64,000 nucleotides of DNA from Enterobacter ludwigii. GTDB lineage: Bacteria > Pseudomonadota > Gammaproteobacteria > Enterobacterales > Enterobacteriaceae. Position 1 is the first letter of the stretch, and each line of letters opens with the position of its first letter. Location of the stretch: positions 1,426,001 to 1,490,000 of the forward strand of contig NZ_CP017279.1 of the NCBI RefSeq assembly GCF_001750725.1, given 5' to 3'. Positions 12,001-17,664 of the stretch are shown here, one piece after another. Under the pieces are notes generated by a model, which was not told the origin of the DNA, ran no database searches, and worked only from the letters and a program-made list of their open reading frames with translations. The position numbers were made by a program, and so were the translations under genes.

Positions 12001-13025
12001 CGGCGATGCATCTGCACATTGTCGACAGTGAGGGTATCAACGCCTACTACGGTAATACGGTCAATCTGTATAACGCGGCGGGCGTACTGGTGGCCTCGCA
12101 GATCATCAACGCCCAGTCCGGTATTGGTTCGAACGATACCTCTGCACTGGTGAGTTTCTACGGTCTGGATCCGAATGAAACTTACTCGGCCGAGATCCTG
12201 AAAATCACCAATGGCGTGTCGGATAACGTCACCTGGAGCGGTCTGGAAGCCGGCAACGGCAAAGAGGGCTACGTGCTCACTGCCGAAGCAGCAACCGGGG
12301 GGCACAGCGGGACGCTTACCGGTACCGGGTATAACGACACCTTTATCGCCGAGGACGGCACGTATACCTATAACGGTTCCGGCGGCTGGACGACCCACTC
12401 GGATCACGACACCTGGAGTAACACCGGGGGGATGGACGTGGTGGACTACCGCAATGCGACGTCCGGCGTGACCGTCGATCTGCGTCTTTCTACCGCGCAG
12501 GACACCGGGTTTGGTACCTCACGCCTGCTGAACATTGAGGGCATTAACGGCTCGGACTTTGACGATGTCATTACCGGCAACAGCGGTAACAACCAGTTCG
12601 AAGGCCGTGGCGGTAACGATACGTTCAATATTGGCAGCGGCGGTCACGATACGCTGCTCTACACGTTGATCAACGCCTCCAATGCCACAGGCGGTAACGG
12701 CAGTGATGTGGTGAACGGCTTTACGGTAGGCACCTGGGAAGGCACGGCGGATACGGACCGTATTGACCTGCGCGACCTGCTTTCAGGCAGCGGCTACACC
12801 GGTACGGGCTCAGCGAGCTATGTGAATGGGGTCGCCACGCTGGACGGCAGTGCGGGGAATATCACCGATTACATCCGCGTGGTGCAAAACGGCAGCAATA
12901 CCGAAATCCAGGTTGACCTGGACGGTAGCGGCGGCCAGTTCTCACCCACAACGCTGGTCACGCTGAACGGCGTGCAGACCGATCTGGCTACGCTGCTGGC
13001 AAATCATCAACTGTTAATTGCGTAA
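3..13025 (+). CDS. Giant BapA/SiiE-like type I secreted adhesin, 3' part only
   Basis: The reading frame is open from the left edge, so the true start and N-terminus are missing; 4340 residues are visible. About 29 Ig-like domains of about 100 residues come first, each with a core near GDDVINxxE and a tail near DxAGNxxS. Five domains of a second type follow (8.70-10.26 kb, DTGxSxxDFIT and QVRVxDxAGN motifs), then two looser ones. From about 11.1 to 12.0 kb six DxNxDGxxD motifs mark an FG-GAP/VCBS-type beta-propeller. The end (12.3-13.0 kb) has a Ca-binding GNSGNNQFEGRGGNDTF segment and the hydrophobic-patterned tail of type I secretion targets. Such proteins are held at or released from the cell surface and mediate attachment or biofilm. 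The transporter genes directly downstream support secretion by a type I system. The repeats form a 1797-bp higher-order unit. Confidence 0.93.
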   Translation: MLVDTTVPQITFNTVAGDDILNIAEHGQALIVSGTVTGAQAGDVITVTLNGKNYSAMLDASGNWSMGIPAADAGALGNGDHTMSATLTDKAGNSTTQTHEIAVSLTAPVIAINTVAGDDVINAIEKGEDLQLSGTSNQPDGTTIVVTLNGINYTATTDASGSWSVTVPAANVSALGEANYTVTASVTDTAGNSASTSHQALVDSALPVVTINAVAIDDVINAAEVTTGQTLSGNVSGAASGDTVTISMGGITWTATVQDDLSWSVNVPPEVLKAIGNGDLTVTASVTNGHGNTGSGSRDITIDANLPGLRVDTVAGDDVINSIEHGQNLIISGSSDGLKTGSALTVTVNGKTYAATVLADGTWAAAIPAADVSALSAGKVTVTVEGQSTAGNPVTIAHDVTVDLAAVAISVNAIATDDVINAAEKGTDLVLSGTTTHVEANQTVYITFGGKSYTATVDASGNWTATVPSADLGSLKEGDASVQVSVTNVNGNSASAGREYSVDTTAPTVTIDIVSDNNIINASEAQQDLVVNGITNAEAGQTVTVTLNGKDYTTAVQADGSWSLSVPSTDLSGITDGNYTITAAVSDKAGNPASVDRDVLVDTTVPQLTIHTVSDDDVINSVEHAQALIVTGSVTGAAAGDVVTVTINNKSYTATLDAAGNWSVGVPAADVNALAAGDHTITATLTDKAGNSNSATHDVAVNLTAPVLTIDTVSDDDVINSTEKTQDLTLTGTASGLAAGAIVTVMLNGKAYSATVDDNGLWRATVPADQVGALGEAIYTLTASATDAVGNSTSVTHTVNVESVLPGVTINTVAGDDIINTAELATGQTLSGTVVNAEAGNTVTVTLGGNTLTATVQDDLTWSVNVPQSVLTALGNGELTVTASVTNGVGNSGTGERDITIDASLPGLRVDTVAGDDVINSIEHGQNLIVTGTSEGLAAGTALTVTVNNKIYPATVLADGTWSAAIPAADVGALAAGTVAVTVEGQNSAGTPVSISHNVTVDLAAVAIGIDAIATDDVINAAEKGADLVLSGTTSNVEENQTVSILFGGKTYTASVDADGKWTATVPSADLAGLKEGDASVQVSVTNVNGNSASAGREYSVDTTAPSVTINTLAADDILNATEAKADLTVSGTSTAEAGQTVTVSLNGKDYTTTVGADGNWTLDVPAADLAALTDGSVTVTAAVSDKAGNPASVDHNLTVDVTVPVVTINTVAGDDVINVAEHAQAQIVSGSATGAAAGDKVTVTLGSQTYTTVLDAAGNWSVGVPANVISGLSDGTVTVSVSVTDAAGNTGSGTHNVTVDTGLPSVGFSTLSGDNVLNAVEKGQDLSVSGTSANLAEGTLVTVTLNGKQYTATTAADGGWSLTVPAADLAALGEANYTLSATATNTVGNSVSNTANLQVDTAMPTVIINTVAGDNVINAAEVAAGQTIGGKVVNAEAGNTVTVTMGGNSWTATVQDDLTWSVNVPSEVLAALGNGGLSVTATVTNGHGNTGSGERDISIDASLPGLRVDTVAGDDVINSIEHGQNLIVSGSSDGLAAGTALTITVNGKTYAASVLADGTWNAAVPAADVSAWPEGTVKITVTGDSPTGNPMTISHDVTVDLATVAISINAIATDDVINAAEKGTDLVLSGATTNVEAGQTVTLAMGGKIYTTTVDASGNWTYTVPSADLAGLKEGDASVQVSVTNVNGNSASAGREYSVDTTAPSVTINTLAADDILNATEAKADLTVSGTSTAEAGQTVTVSLNGKDYTTTVGADGNWTLDVPAADLAALTDGSVTVTAAVSDKAGNPASVAHNLTVDVTVPVVTINTVAGDDVINVAEHAQAQIVSGSATGAAAGDKVNVTVGGQTYTTVLDAAGNWSVGVPANVISALQDGTVTVSVSVTDAAGNTGSGIHNVTVDTGLPSVGFSTLSGDNVLNAVEKGQDLSVSGTSANLAEGTLVTVTLNGKQYTATTAADGGWSLTVPAADLAALGEANYTLSATATNTVGNSVSNTANLQVDTALPTVTINTVAGDNVINAAEVAAGQTIGGKVVNAEAGNTVTVSVGGNTYTTTVQSDLSWSVDVPQSVLTALGNGDLTVTATVTNGHGNTGSGERNISIDASLPGLRVDTVAGDDVINSIEHGQNLIVSGSSDGLAAGTALTVTVNGKTYAASVLADGTWNAAIPATDVSALPAGTVTVTVAGQSTTGNPVTISHDVTVDLAAVAISIDTIAVDDVINAAEKGADLLLSGTTSNVEANQTVSITFGGKHYTATVDASGNWTATVPSADLAGLKDGDASVQVSVTNVNGNSASAGREYSVDATAPAVTIDTVAGDNVINASEASAGVAITGTTTAEAGQTVTVTLGNKQYTAQVQAGGTWSVNVPGADLTAMADNGYTVQVSVSDAAGNPGSADKAITLDTTPPVISFNAVAVDDVINSVEHAQAQIVSGSATGANVGDRLVITVGSHQYTTTVDASGNWSVGVPASVISSLADGTATLSATITDSAGNSSTKTHDVVVNTASVALTVNTIAGDDVINAAEAGTSLVINGSSAQFASGTQVTVTLNGKSYTATIQSDGSWATTVPAADVGALTDGGHYPVSVAAQDSAGNSASATHGISVDTTAPVIGVNTLSGDDVLNAAEAQQPLTVHGSTSAEAGQTVTVTLGGKTYSATVANDGTWTLDVPAADLAALNEGALTLTASVNDKAGNSGQTTHTLTVDTVAPTVTIGTVADDDIVNNAEQLAGQTISGTTTAEQGQTVTVSFNDHRYQATVGADGSWSVFVPGHDFLGLSDGNYTLTATVNDKAGNPGSATHDVTLNGDVPTITIHTFAQDDIVSAAEHGIPLVVSGTTDAPVGQTVTITLNGKTYTTTVQADGSWNYTVGSADVTALADGGSYVIHAQVSNTIGNTASDDHTVTVDLTAPSMGISIDALQNDTGLSASDFITNDSQIIVNGSLTAQLGNNEKVQISVDGGASWIDLAVTGTTWRYTDGRTLTDGTYQYQVRVIDNAGNVGATDSQNVVVDLTAPAATTITVDSVSQDTGLSGSDFITSDNQISLKGTLGAALGSGDHAQISLDGGVTWTDVSVSGLSWTWVDTRTLADGDYNYQLRVIDDAGNISATTSQVVTIDTVAPDASKTIAIDSISDDTGLSSSDFITHDTSLTLHGSLGATLADGEYAQISIDGGVTWQNVIVTGNSWYYVDGRTLGNATYDYYVRVVDAAGNVGSSAHQQVTVDTVAPDAAITVTVDNITVDTGFDNNDFLTSSTSYTLNGTLGAQPGAGEYVQVSMDGGTTWVNATVNGTQWSYNDTRTLADGSYNYQVRVVDLAGNVGATTSQTVTVDTHAPQYGITIDSISEDTGQSGTDFITMDTTLTLNGSLGSALANDERVQISLDGGNTWTDATVTNQRWSYTDTRDLADGDYTYQVRIIDQAGNVGSTSSQVVTVDTTPPTTVGTVVSYTDDEGERLGSFGSAMATDDSSPLINGTLNRAPDDGEIVQLYRDGILLGQVTMNGSASWSFQDNGLSDGNHTYILRVTDKAGNYTESDGFVLNVDTSIPTTTAAITAQTTSDTTPIVSGTVSADLVNGEYLVVNVNGKTYTSQTGGAVVVDPDHNTWYLQIPDSDALSVASYNVTAQVKSSAGNGNTTGTASGSLVIDTTTVNTSWATTAGNSENSTMTVGMNSSGLWNIIANGQSYSSSDDSTYAANALTNTRGFPAVSQTAADFDRNGTQDIFATETTYGGSTQVMWTYDGSTYNASQLGMGTTIWYGGVIAYDKTGDGYLDLAYGDAGADSITYLINNKGVLTPDGNYGGAGFWGQFTTMREISGVDLNNDGTVDVVQHTNRSGAYSLTVINNNGNGTLSLGQNLTNVFVANVANTTTAASMTWADFNGDGYMDLYLGSSYNNNGGVIYYNDGTGKLSTTKSAVEASNASAGYLSVAVDWNADGQMDVIKLSTYSGAQTATLFTNNGYGSSWTSSQLASGLANVTGVAAVDYNWDGVQDLLVSQQNGKVVLVQNSKTVADGTAMHLHIVDSEGINAYYGNTVNLYNAAGVLVASQIINAQSGIGSNDTSALVSFYGLDPNETYSAEILKITNGVSDNVTWSGLEAGNGKEGYVLTAEAATGGHSGTLTGTGYNDTFIAEDGTYTYNGSGGWTTHSDHDTWSNTGGMDVVDYRNATSGVTVDLRLSTAQDTGFGTSRLLNIEGINGSDFDDVITGNSGNNQFEGRGGNDTFNIGSGGHDTLLYTLINASNATGGNGSDVVNGFTVGTWEGTADTDRIDLRDLLSGSGYTGTGSASYVNGVATLDGSAGNITDYIRVVQNGSNTEIQVDLDGSGGQFSPTTLVTLNGVQTDLATLLANHQLLIA
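921..8108 (+). repeat. 1797-bp higher-order tandem repeat in the adhesin gene
   Basis: The motif coding GLRVDTVAGDD starts at 921, 2718, 4515 and 6312, exactly 1797 bp apart each time. A second landmark (coding VQVSVTNVNGN) lies at 1442, 3239, 5036 and 6833, again exactly 1797 bp apart. Each unit is 599 codons and holds six Ig-like domains. Bases 4492-4631 and 6289-6428 read as identical. Copies 1 to 3 are complete; copy 4 follows the domain order for about five domains and then diverges, so the right limit given is approximate. Domain types 4 to 6 of a preceding unit are visible from base 3. Confidence 0.9.
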
Positions 13026-13031
13026 AACTAT

Positions 13032-13060
13032 GCCGCGAGGAGCGATCCTCGCGGCCTTTT
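13032..13060 (+). terminator. Hairpin terminator between adhesin and transporter genes
   Basis: A perfect 10-bp stem GCCGCGAGGA / TCCTCGCGGC with loop GCGA is followed by CTTTT, starting 7 bases after the adhesin stop codon. The short T-run suggests partial termination, letting some transcription continue into the secretion genes. Confidence 0.75.
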
Positions 13061-13101
13061 GCGTGGCTACAACGAAGAGCGATAAAAGATTTCACAACAT
13101 T

Positions 13102-15282
13102 ATGAAGACACATCCACAGTACGAACCCTGGTTGCAGGGCATGCTCATCATCGCGAAGCACTATCGGCTGGACTTCTCGGCAGAGCATGTTCGGGTCACG
13201 ATTAACCATGAAAGCCAGTCTCCACGCCAGCTGGTGCTGGAAGAGATGGCACGCCAGCTTGGGTTAGGGATGCGTATGGTGGCGGCCGACGCGGTCTCCC
13301 TCGACCCGTGGCGTTTACCTCTGCTTGCGGAATTTACCGGCGGACAAATCGCGGTCATTAACCGCATGGACAGCGAGGGCAACGTGAGCCTGCAGTTCAG
13401 CGGTGACGGCGGCCTGGAGACGACGCTGACGCGTGATGCGCTGTGCTCACGGTTGACAGGACTGCTGGTGCTGCGCCCGCTCGAGTCCACGCCGGATGCC
13501 CGGGTGGATGATTACATCAAACCATACGAGAAAAACTGGTTCTGGCAGCTGGCCCTGAAGGACTGGCGACGCTACAGCGATATTATGCTGGTGGCGCTGG
13601 TCGCTAACGTCCTGGCCCTTTCCGGCATGGTCTTTTCCATGCAGGTGTATGACAGGGTGGTGCCCTCGCAATCGGAAGCCACGCTGTGGGTACTGTTTGG
13701 CGGCGTGATGATCGCCATTGTTTTCGAATTCATCATGCGCATGCTGCGCGTGCACATTTCGGATGTGGTGGGTAAACGCGCCGACCTGCGTATTTCTGAA
13801 CGCGTTTTTGCACACGCGCTGCGGATTAAAAACGGAGCCCGCTCTAAGTCAACCGGGTCGTTTATTGCCCAGATCCGCGAGCTGGAGTCGGTTCGTGAAC
13901 TGATCACGTCCACCACCATTGCGGCCATCTCCGATCTGCCATTCTTCCTGCTGTTTGTGTTCATTTTGTGGATGATTGGCGGACCGCTGGTACTGGTTGT
14001 CCTGCTTGCCGTACCGCTGCTGCTTATCCCGGGCCTGCTGGTCCAGCGCCCGCTGGGCAAACTGTCCAGCGAAGGGATGCGCGAGTCTGCCATTCGTAAC
14101 GCCACGCTGGTGGAAGCGGTTCAGGGCATAGAAGACATCAAGCTGATGCGCGCTGAACAGCGCTTCCAGAATCAGTGGAATAACACCAATGATGTTGCCG
14201 CTAACGTCGGCATGAAGCAGCGCTGGCTGACCGGGCTGTTGCTGACCTGGACGCAGGAGGTGCAGTCGATTGTGTATGCCGTGGTGCTGCTGGTGGGGTG
14301 TTACCTGGTTATCAGCGGGGACATGACCACCGGTGCGCTGGTGGGGACCTCTATTCTCGCGTCGCGGACCATCGCGCCGCTGTCGCAAATTTCAGGCGTG
14401 CTCTCCCGCTGGCAGTCGGCGAAAGTGGCGCGTAAAGGACTCGACGATCTGATGCAGCGCCCGATTGACGATCCTCAGCAGGGCAAGAAGGTGCATAAAG
14501 CCCATCTGCGGGGGGATTATGCGCTGGAAGAGGTGGGGTTCTGGTACGACGATGAAGAAAAACTCACCGTTCTGAACATCAGCAAACTGCAGATTCGCGC
14601 CGGTGAGCGGGTGGCGGTGCTCGGACGCAATGGCTCCGGCAAAAGCACGCTGCTGCAGCTGCTGGCAGGGATGCAGGAGCCTCAGCAGGGCAGCATTCTG
14701 CTGGATGATATCGCGTTAAACCATCTGGACCCGGCTGACGTGCGCCGCGACATGCAGCTGCTGAGCCAGCAGGCGCGGCTGTTCTTTGGCTCCGTGCGGG
14801 ACAACATTCTGATGGGCAACCCGCTGGCCACCGACGATGAAATCCATCAGGCGCTGGTGAACAGTGGTGCGCTGGAGTTTGTCCGCAAACAGAAAATGGG
14901 GCTCAACTACATTATCAACGAAGGCGGCGCGGGCCTGTCCGGCGGGCAGCGTCAGGCGTTATTACTGGCCCGTGCTCTGATCACCTCTCCGAACATTTTG
15001 TTGCTGGATGAACCTACCGCCTGGCTTGACGAGATGAGTGAGAAGCAGTTTATCCAGCACCTTAAACCGTGGTTGGGCAAGCGCCGGACGCTGGTGGTCG
15101 CGACCCATCGTCTGCCTATTCTGGAACTGGTTGACCGTATCATCGTGCTGGAAAACGGCAAGGTGATCATGGATGGCCCGCGCGACGCAATTCTTCGCCA
15201 GCACGGTATGGCGCCGCAAAAAGCCCCACAGCGTACCGTGACCATGAAACCGACACCAGTAGCAGAGGAGGGCGTAGCATGA
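13102..15282 (+). CDS. Type I secretion ABC transporter (LapB/BapC-like)
   Basis: This 726-residue inner-membrane ATPase exports the adjacent adhesin. The N-terminal 130 residues look like a C39 peptidase-like domain without the catalytic cysteine, as usual for exporters of RTX-type substrates that are not cleaved. Hydrophobic segments span about residues 160-420. The nucleotide-binding domain carries Walker A LGRNGSGKSTLL (about residue 508), the signature LSGGQRQ (about 612), Walker B ILLLDEPTAW and the switch histidine in VATHR. I chose the ATG at 13102 because it begins the conserved part; upstream in-frame codons overlap the adhesin end and the terminator. The stop overlaps the start of the next gene (ATGA), showing translational coupling. 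Confidence 0.93.
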   Translation: MKTHPQYEPWLQGMLIIAKHYRLDFSAEHVRVTINHESQSPRQLVLEEMARQLGLGMRMVAADAVSLDPWRLPLLAEFTGGQIAVINRMDSEGNVSLQFSGDGGLETTLTRDALCSRLTGLLVLRPLESTPDARVDDYIKPYEKNWFWQLALKDWRRYSDIMLVALVANVLALSGMVFSMQVYDRVVPSQSEATLWVLFGGVMIAIVFEFIMRMLRVHISDVVGKRADLRISERVFAHALRIKNGARSKSTGSFIAQIRELESVRELITSTTIAAISDLPFFLLFVFILWMIGGPLVLVVLLAVPLLLIPGLLVQRPLGKLSSEGMRESAIRNATLVEAVQGIEDIKLMRAEQRFQNQWNNTNDVAANVGMKQRWLTGLLLTWTQEVQSIVYAVVLLVGCYLVISGDMTTGALVGTSILASRTIAPLSQISGVLSRWQSAKVARKGLDDLMQRPIDDPQQGKKVHKAHLRGDYALEEVGFWYDDEEKLTVLNISKLQIRAGERVAVLGRNGSGKSTLLQLLAGMQEPQQGSILLDDIALNHLDPADVRRDMQLLSQQARLFFGSVRDNILMGNPLATDDEIHQALVNSGALEFVRKQKMGLNYIINEGGAGLSGGQRQALLLARALITSPNILLLDEPTAWLDEMSEKQFIQHLKPWLGKRRTLVVATHRLPILELVDRIIVLENGKVIMDGPRDAILRQHGMAPQKAPQRTVTMKPTPVAEEGVA

Positions 15283-16454
15283 CTGATTTCTCTCGCGTCA
15301 ACAGCCGCCTGAAGGAGCCACGCTTGCCGCGGTCAACCTGGGTCGCCTGGTCGCTGTTCGCCCTGCTGGCGGTATTTATCACCTGGGCAAGCCTGTTCAG
15401 CCTTGATGAGGTCACCACCGGTAGCGGCAAGGTGATCCCCTCTTCGCACGAGCAGGTGATCCAGTCCCTTGAGGGGGGCATTATTCACAGTTTGCTGGTG
15501 CGTGAAGGCGACATCGTTGAGCGTGGTCAGCAGCTGGCACAGCTTGACCGGACGAAAACCGAATCAAGCGTGCTGGAAAGTGAATCGCGCCTGAATGCCG
15601 CGCTGGCAACCGCCTCGCGTCTGAAGGCCGAAGTGAACGACACGGCACTGGCTTTTCCGGCAGAGCTGGATGATGACGTTGAGCTGGTCAAACAGGAAAC
15701 GGCGCTGTATCAGTCTCGTCGCGAAAGTCTTGAGAAAGGGCTGGCAGGGTTACGGCAGGGGGCCGAACTGGTGCAGCGTGAGCTGTCGCTAACCCGTCCG
15801 CTGGTGACGCAGGGGGCAGCCAGTAAGGTGGAGGTGTTACGTCTTGAGCGTCAAAAAAATGAGCTTGAGAACAAAATCACCGAGATGAAAAACCAGTATT
15901 ACGTTCGCGCCCGTGAAGAGCTGGCGAAAGCGAACGCGGAGATTGAAGCGCAACGTTCGGTGATGAAAGGGCGTGAAGATTCGTTGACCAGACTGACCTT
16001 CAATGCGCCGGTGCGCGGGATCGTTAAGGATATCGACGTGACAACCGTGGGAGGGGTGATTCCGCCAAACGGCAAGCTGATGAGCCTGGTTCCGCTTGAT
16101 GACCAGATGGTAATTGAAGCGAAAATCTCGCCGCGCGATGTCGCCTTTATTCATCCGGGACAAAAAGCGCTGGTGAAAGTGACCGCCTATGACTACTCCA
16201 TTTACGGTGGGCTGGAGGGCGAGGTGACCATGATTTCGCCGGATACGCTTCAGGATGAGGTGAAAAGGGATGTGTATTACTATCGGGTCTATATCCGCAC
16301 TGACAGTAACCATCTGACCAATAAACAAGGCAAAGCCTTCCCGGTGTTTCCGGGGATGATTGCGACCGTTGATATTAAAACAGGCAGCAAAACGATTCTG
16401 GATTATCTGTTGAAACCGCTTAATAAGGCGAAAGAGGCACTGCGGGAACGGTAA
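15279..16454 (+). CDS. HlyD-family membrane fusion protein of the type I secretion system
   Basis: This 391-residue periplasmic adaptor links the ABC exporter to an outer-membrane channel. A single membrane helix lies near residues 22-42 (WVAWSLFALLAVFITWA). A lipoyl-like half follows (HEQVIQSLEGGIIHSLLVRE), then a long helical coiled-coil region (about 95-240) rich in Leu, Glu, Lys and Arg, and a beta-barrel C-terminal part containing SPRDVAFIHPGQKALVKV. The start overlaps the ABC transporter stop by four bases. No TolC-like gene follows, so the outer-membrane channel must be encoded elsewhere, either left of the window or as the housekeeping TolC. Confidence 0.93.
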   Translation: MTDFSRVNSRLKEPRLPRSTWVAWSLFALLAVFITWASLFSLDEVTTGSGKVIPSSHEQVIQSLEGGIIHSLLVREGDIVERGQQLAQLDRTKTESSVLESESRLNAALATASRLKAEVNDTALAFPAELDDDVELVKQETALYQSRRESLEKGLAGLRQGAELVQRELSLTRPLVTQGAASKVEVLRLERQKNELENKITEMKNQYYVRAREELAKANAEIEAQRSVMKGREDSLTRLTFNAPVRGIVKDIDVTTVGGVIPPNGKLMSLVPLDDQMVIEAKISPRDVAFIHPGQKALVKVTAYDYSIYGGLEGEVTMISPDTLQDEVKRDVYYYRVYIRTDSNHLTNKQGKAFPVFPGMIATVDIKTGSKTILDYLLKPLNKAKEALRER

Positions 16455-16460
16455 GCAAAG

Positions 16461-16482
16461 GGCGTTCGGGAAACCGAACGCC
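16461..16482. terminator. Hairpin between convergent hlyD-like and regulator genes
   Basis: A perfect 9-bp stem GGCGTTCGG / CCGAACGCC closes a GAAA tetraloop between the stop codons of two convergent genes. No long T-run is present on either strand, so termination strength is uncertain. Confidence 0.6.
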
Positions 16483-16489
16483 AGAAACA

Positions 16490-17374
16490 TTATACCGTCG
16501 ACGTTACGTTAACAACGTGGCGTCGTTCTTTAGGAACAACGTTGATATAGTGAGTCACATAGGCGAAGTATAATCCGGCATAGTTTTCGACCAGTTCTAT
16601 AAACGCCGGGTAAATCGACATCTGGCCATCACCCTGATCTTTAAGATAACCCGCCTCTTGCGCCGATTTAATAATACGGTTGACGTGGATCCGTGAAACA
16701 AAAAATTCTTTAGCCAGTAAGTTGGCTGAATAAGGTATTACTGCGCCATGTGCGGTTTTATTTTTTATGGCCTGCAGGTAAAGATATAACATTATCATCC
16801 GCCCTCCGTCTTTATCAATAAACAATCCCACTTCAGGTAAAACCTTTCTGAACGTTAATCCTCTGAAAAGGTATTCCGCTGCGCGACGGAAAAAGTTATT
16901 TCGCAGGATGTCGTTATCCAGCAGATTAACGTTGATATTAAACTTTGGGAAAAGAATACTTACCGGCAAAAATGCGCCGGACATGTAGCGTTTAAGTTCA
17001 TTAAGTCCCTTTTCAGTCGGTGCAATTCTCGTTTTGCGTCTGTCTTCACTGCAGCGCCAGGTCTTGATGCGCCCGGTGGTTCTGAGCAAGGTGATGATCG
17101 CAATCACACTGTTGGGGCTGGCTATTTTATAACGGGAACATAATTCTTTAATTTCTGATACTGACTCAGCCTGATTTCCAAAGATAAAACAACACATGGA
17201 AAGAATAATGTTGAACCGTGATTCCTGAAGCATCGTTTTGTAGAACAAAGGTTGTTTTTTGTAGATGGCGTCATTAATGGTGTAGTGCTCTGTTATTGCC
17301 TCACTGAATCGCGGATTGTTTTTAATGACATCCCTTCGATGTAGCAAGGCCCTGGATGAGATATGATTATCCAT
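16490..17374 (-). CDS. Putative double winged-helix regulator of the adhesin locus
   Basis: I do not recognise this 294-residue protein by name. Residues about 70-130 resemble a MarR-type winged helix: a helix-turn-helix followed by a basic wing DRRKTRIAPTEKG. A second helix-turn-helix-like stretch lies near residues 220-250 (ANLLAKEFFVSRIHVNRI). No membrane segment or signal peptide is visible. The gene is convergent with the secretion operon and divergent from the LuxR-EAL gene across 290 AT-rich bases. Its base composition is more AT-rich than the secretion genes, as expected of acquired or H-NS-silenced DNA. The inferred role is transcriptional control of the adhesin or of the neighbouring EAL protein; the ligand is unknown. 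Confidence 0.65.
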   Translation of the reverse strand: MDNHISSRALLHRRDVIKNNPRFSEAITEHYTINDAIYKKQPLFYKTMLQESRFNIILSMCCFIFGNQAESVSEIKELCSRYKIASPNSVIAIITLLRTTGRIKTWRCSEDRRKTRIAPTEKGLNELKRYMSGAFLPVSILFPKFNINVNLLDNDILRNNFFRRAAEYLFRGLTFRKVLPEVGLFIDKDGGRMIMLYLYLQAIKNKTAHGAVIPYSANLLAKEFFVSRIHVNRIIKSAQEAGYLKDQGDGQMSIYPAFIELVENYAGLYFAYVTHYINVVPKERRHVVNVTSTV

Positions 17375-17664
17375 AGCGTTTGTCTCTTATATGAATGAGC
17401 CGATAGATGAAGTATCCAGTCTTCTTTCGGATTTTTCATTATACCTTGAGATTGACATATTTACCGTTATTATTTGATGCGAATTTTATATTTAAACTGC
17501 ATATGGATACAGACGGTGATTAACACAAAGATGTTCTCGTTAGTCACGTTGATAACGGTTTCTTAACCTGATGGTGTACTGTAAAATTATTATCAACAAC
17601 AGGGTTTTTTATATTTTGTTACATTCACAAATGGGATATTTGTTTTTGTGCCCAGGAGCAGGTT
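17375..17664. promoter_or_regulatory. AT-rich divergent control region
   Basis: These 290 bases separate two divergent regulators. The stretch is clearly AT-rich (runs such as TTATTATTTGATGCG and TTTTTTATATTTTG), a composition favoured by H-NS. I could not fix individual promoters. A good AGGAG ribosome-binding site precedes the 17665 start. Confidence 0.5.
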
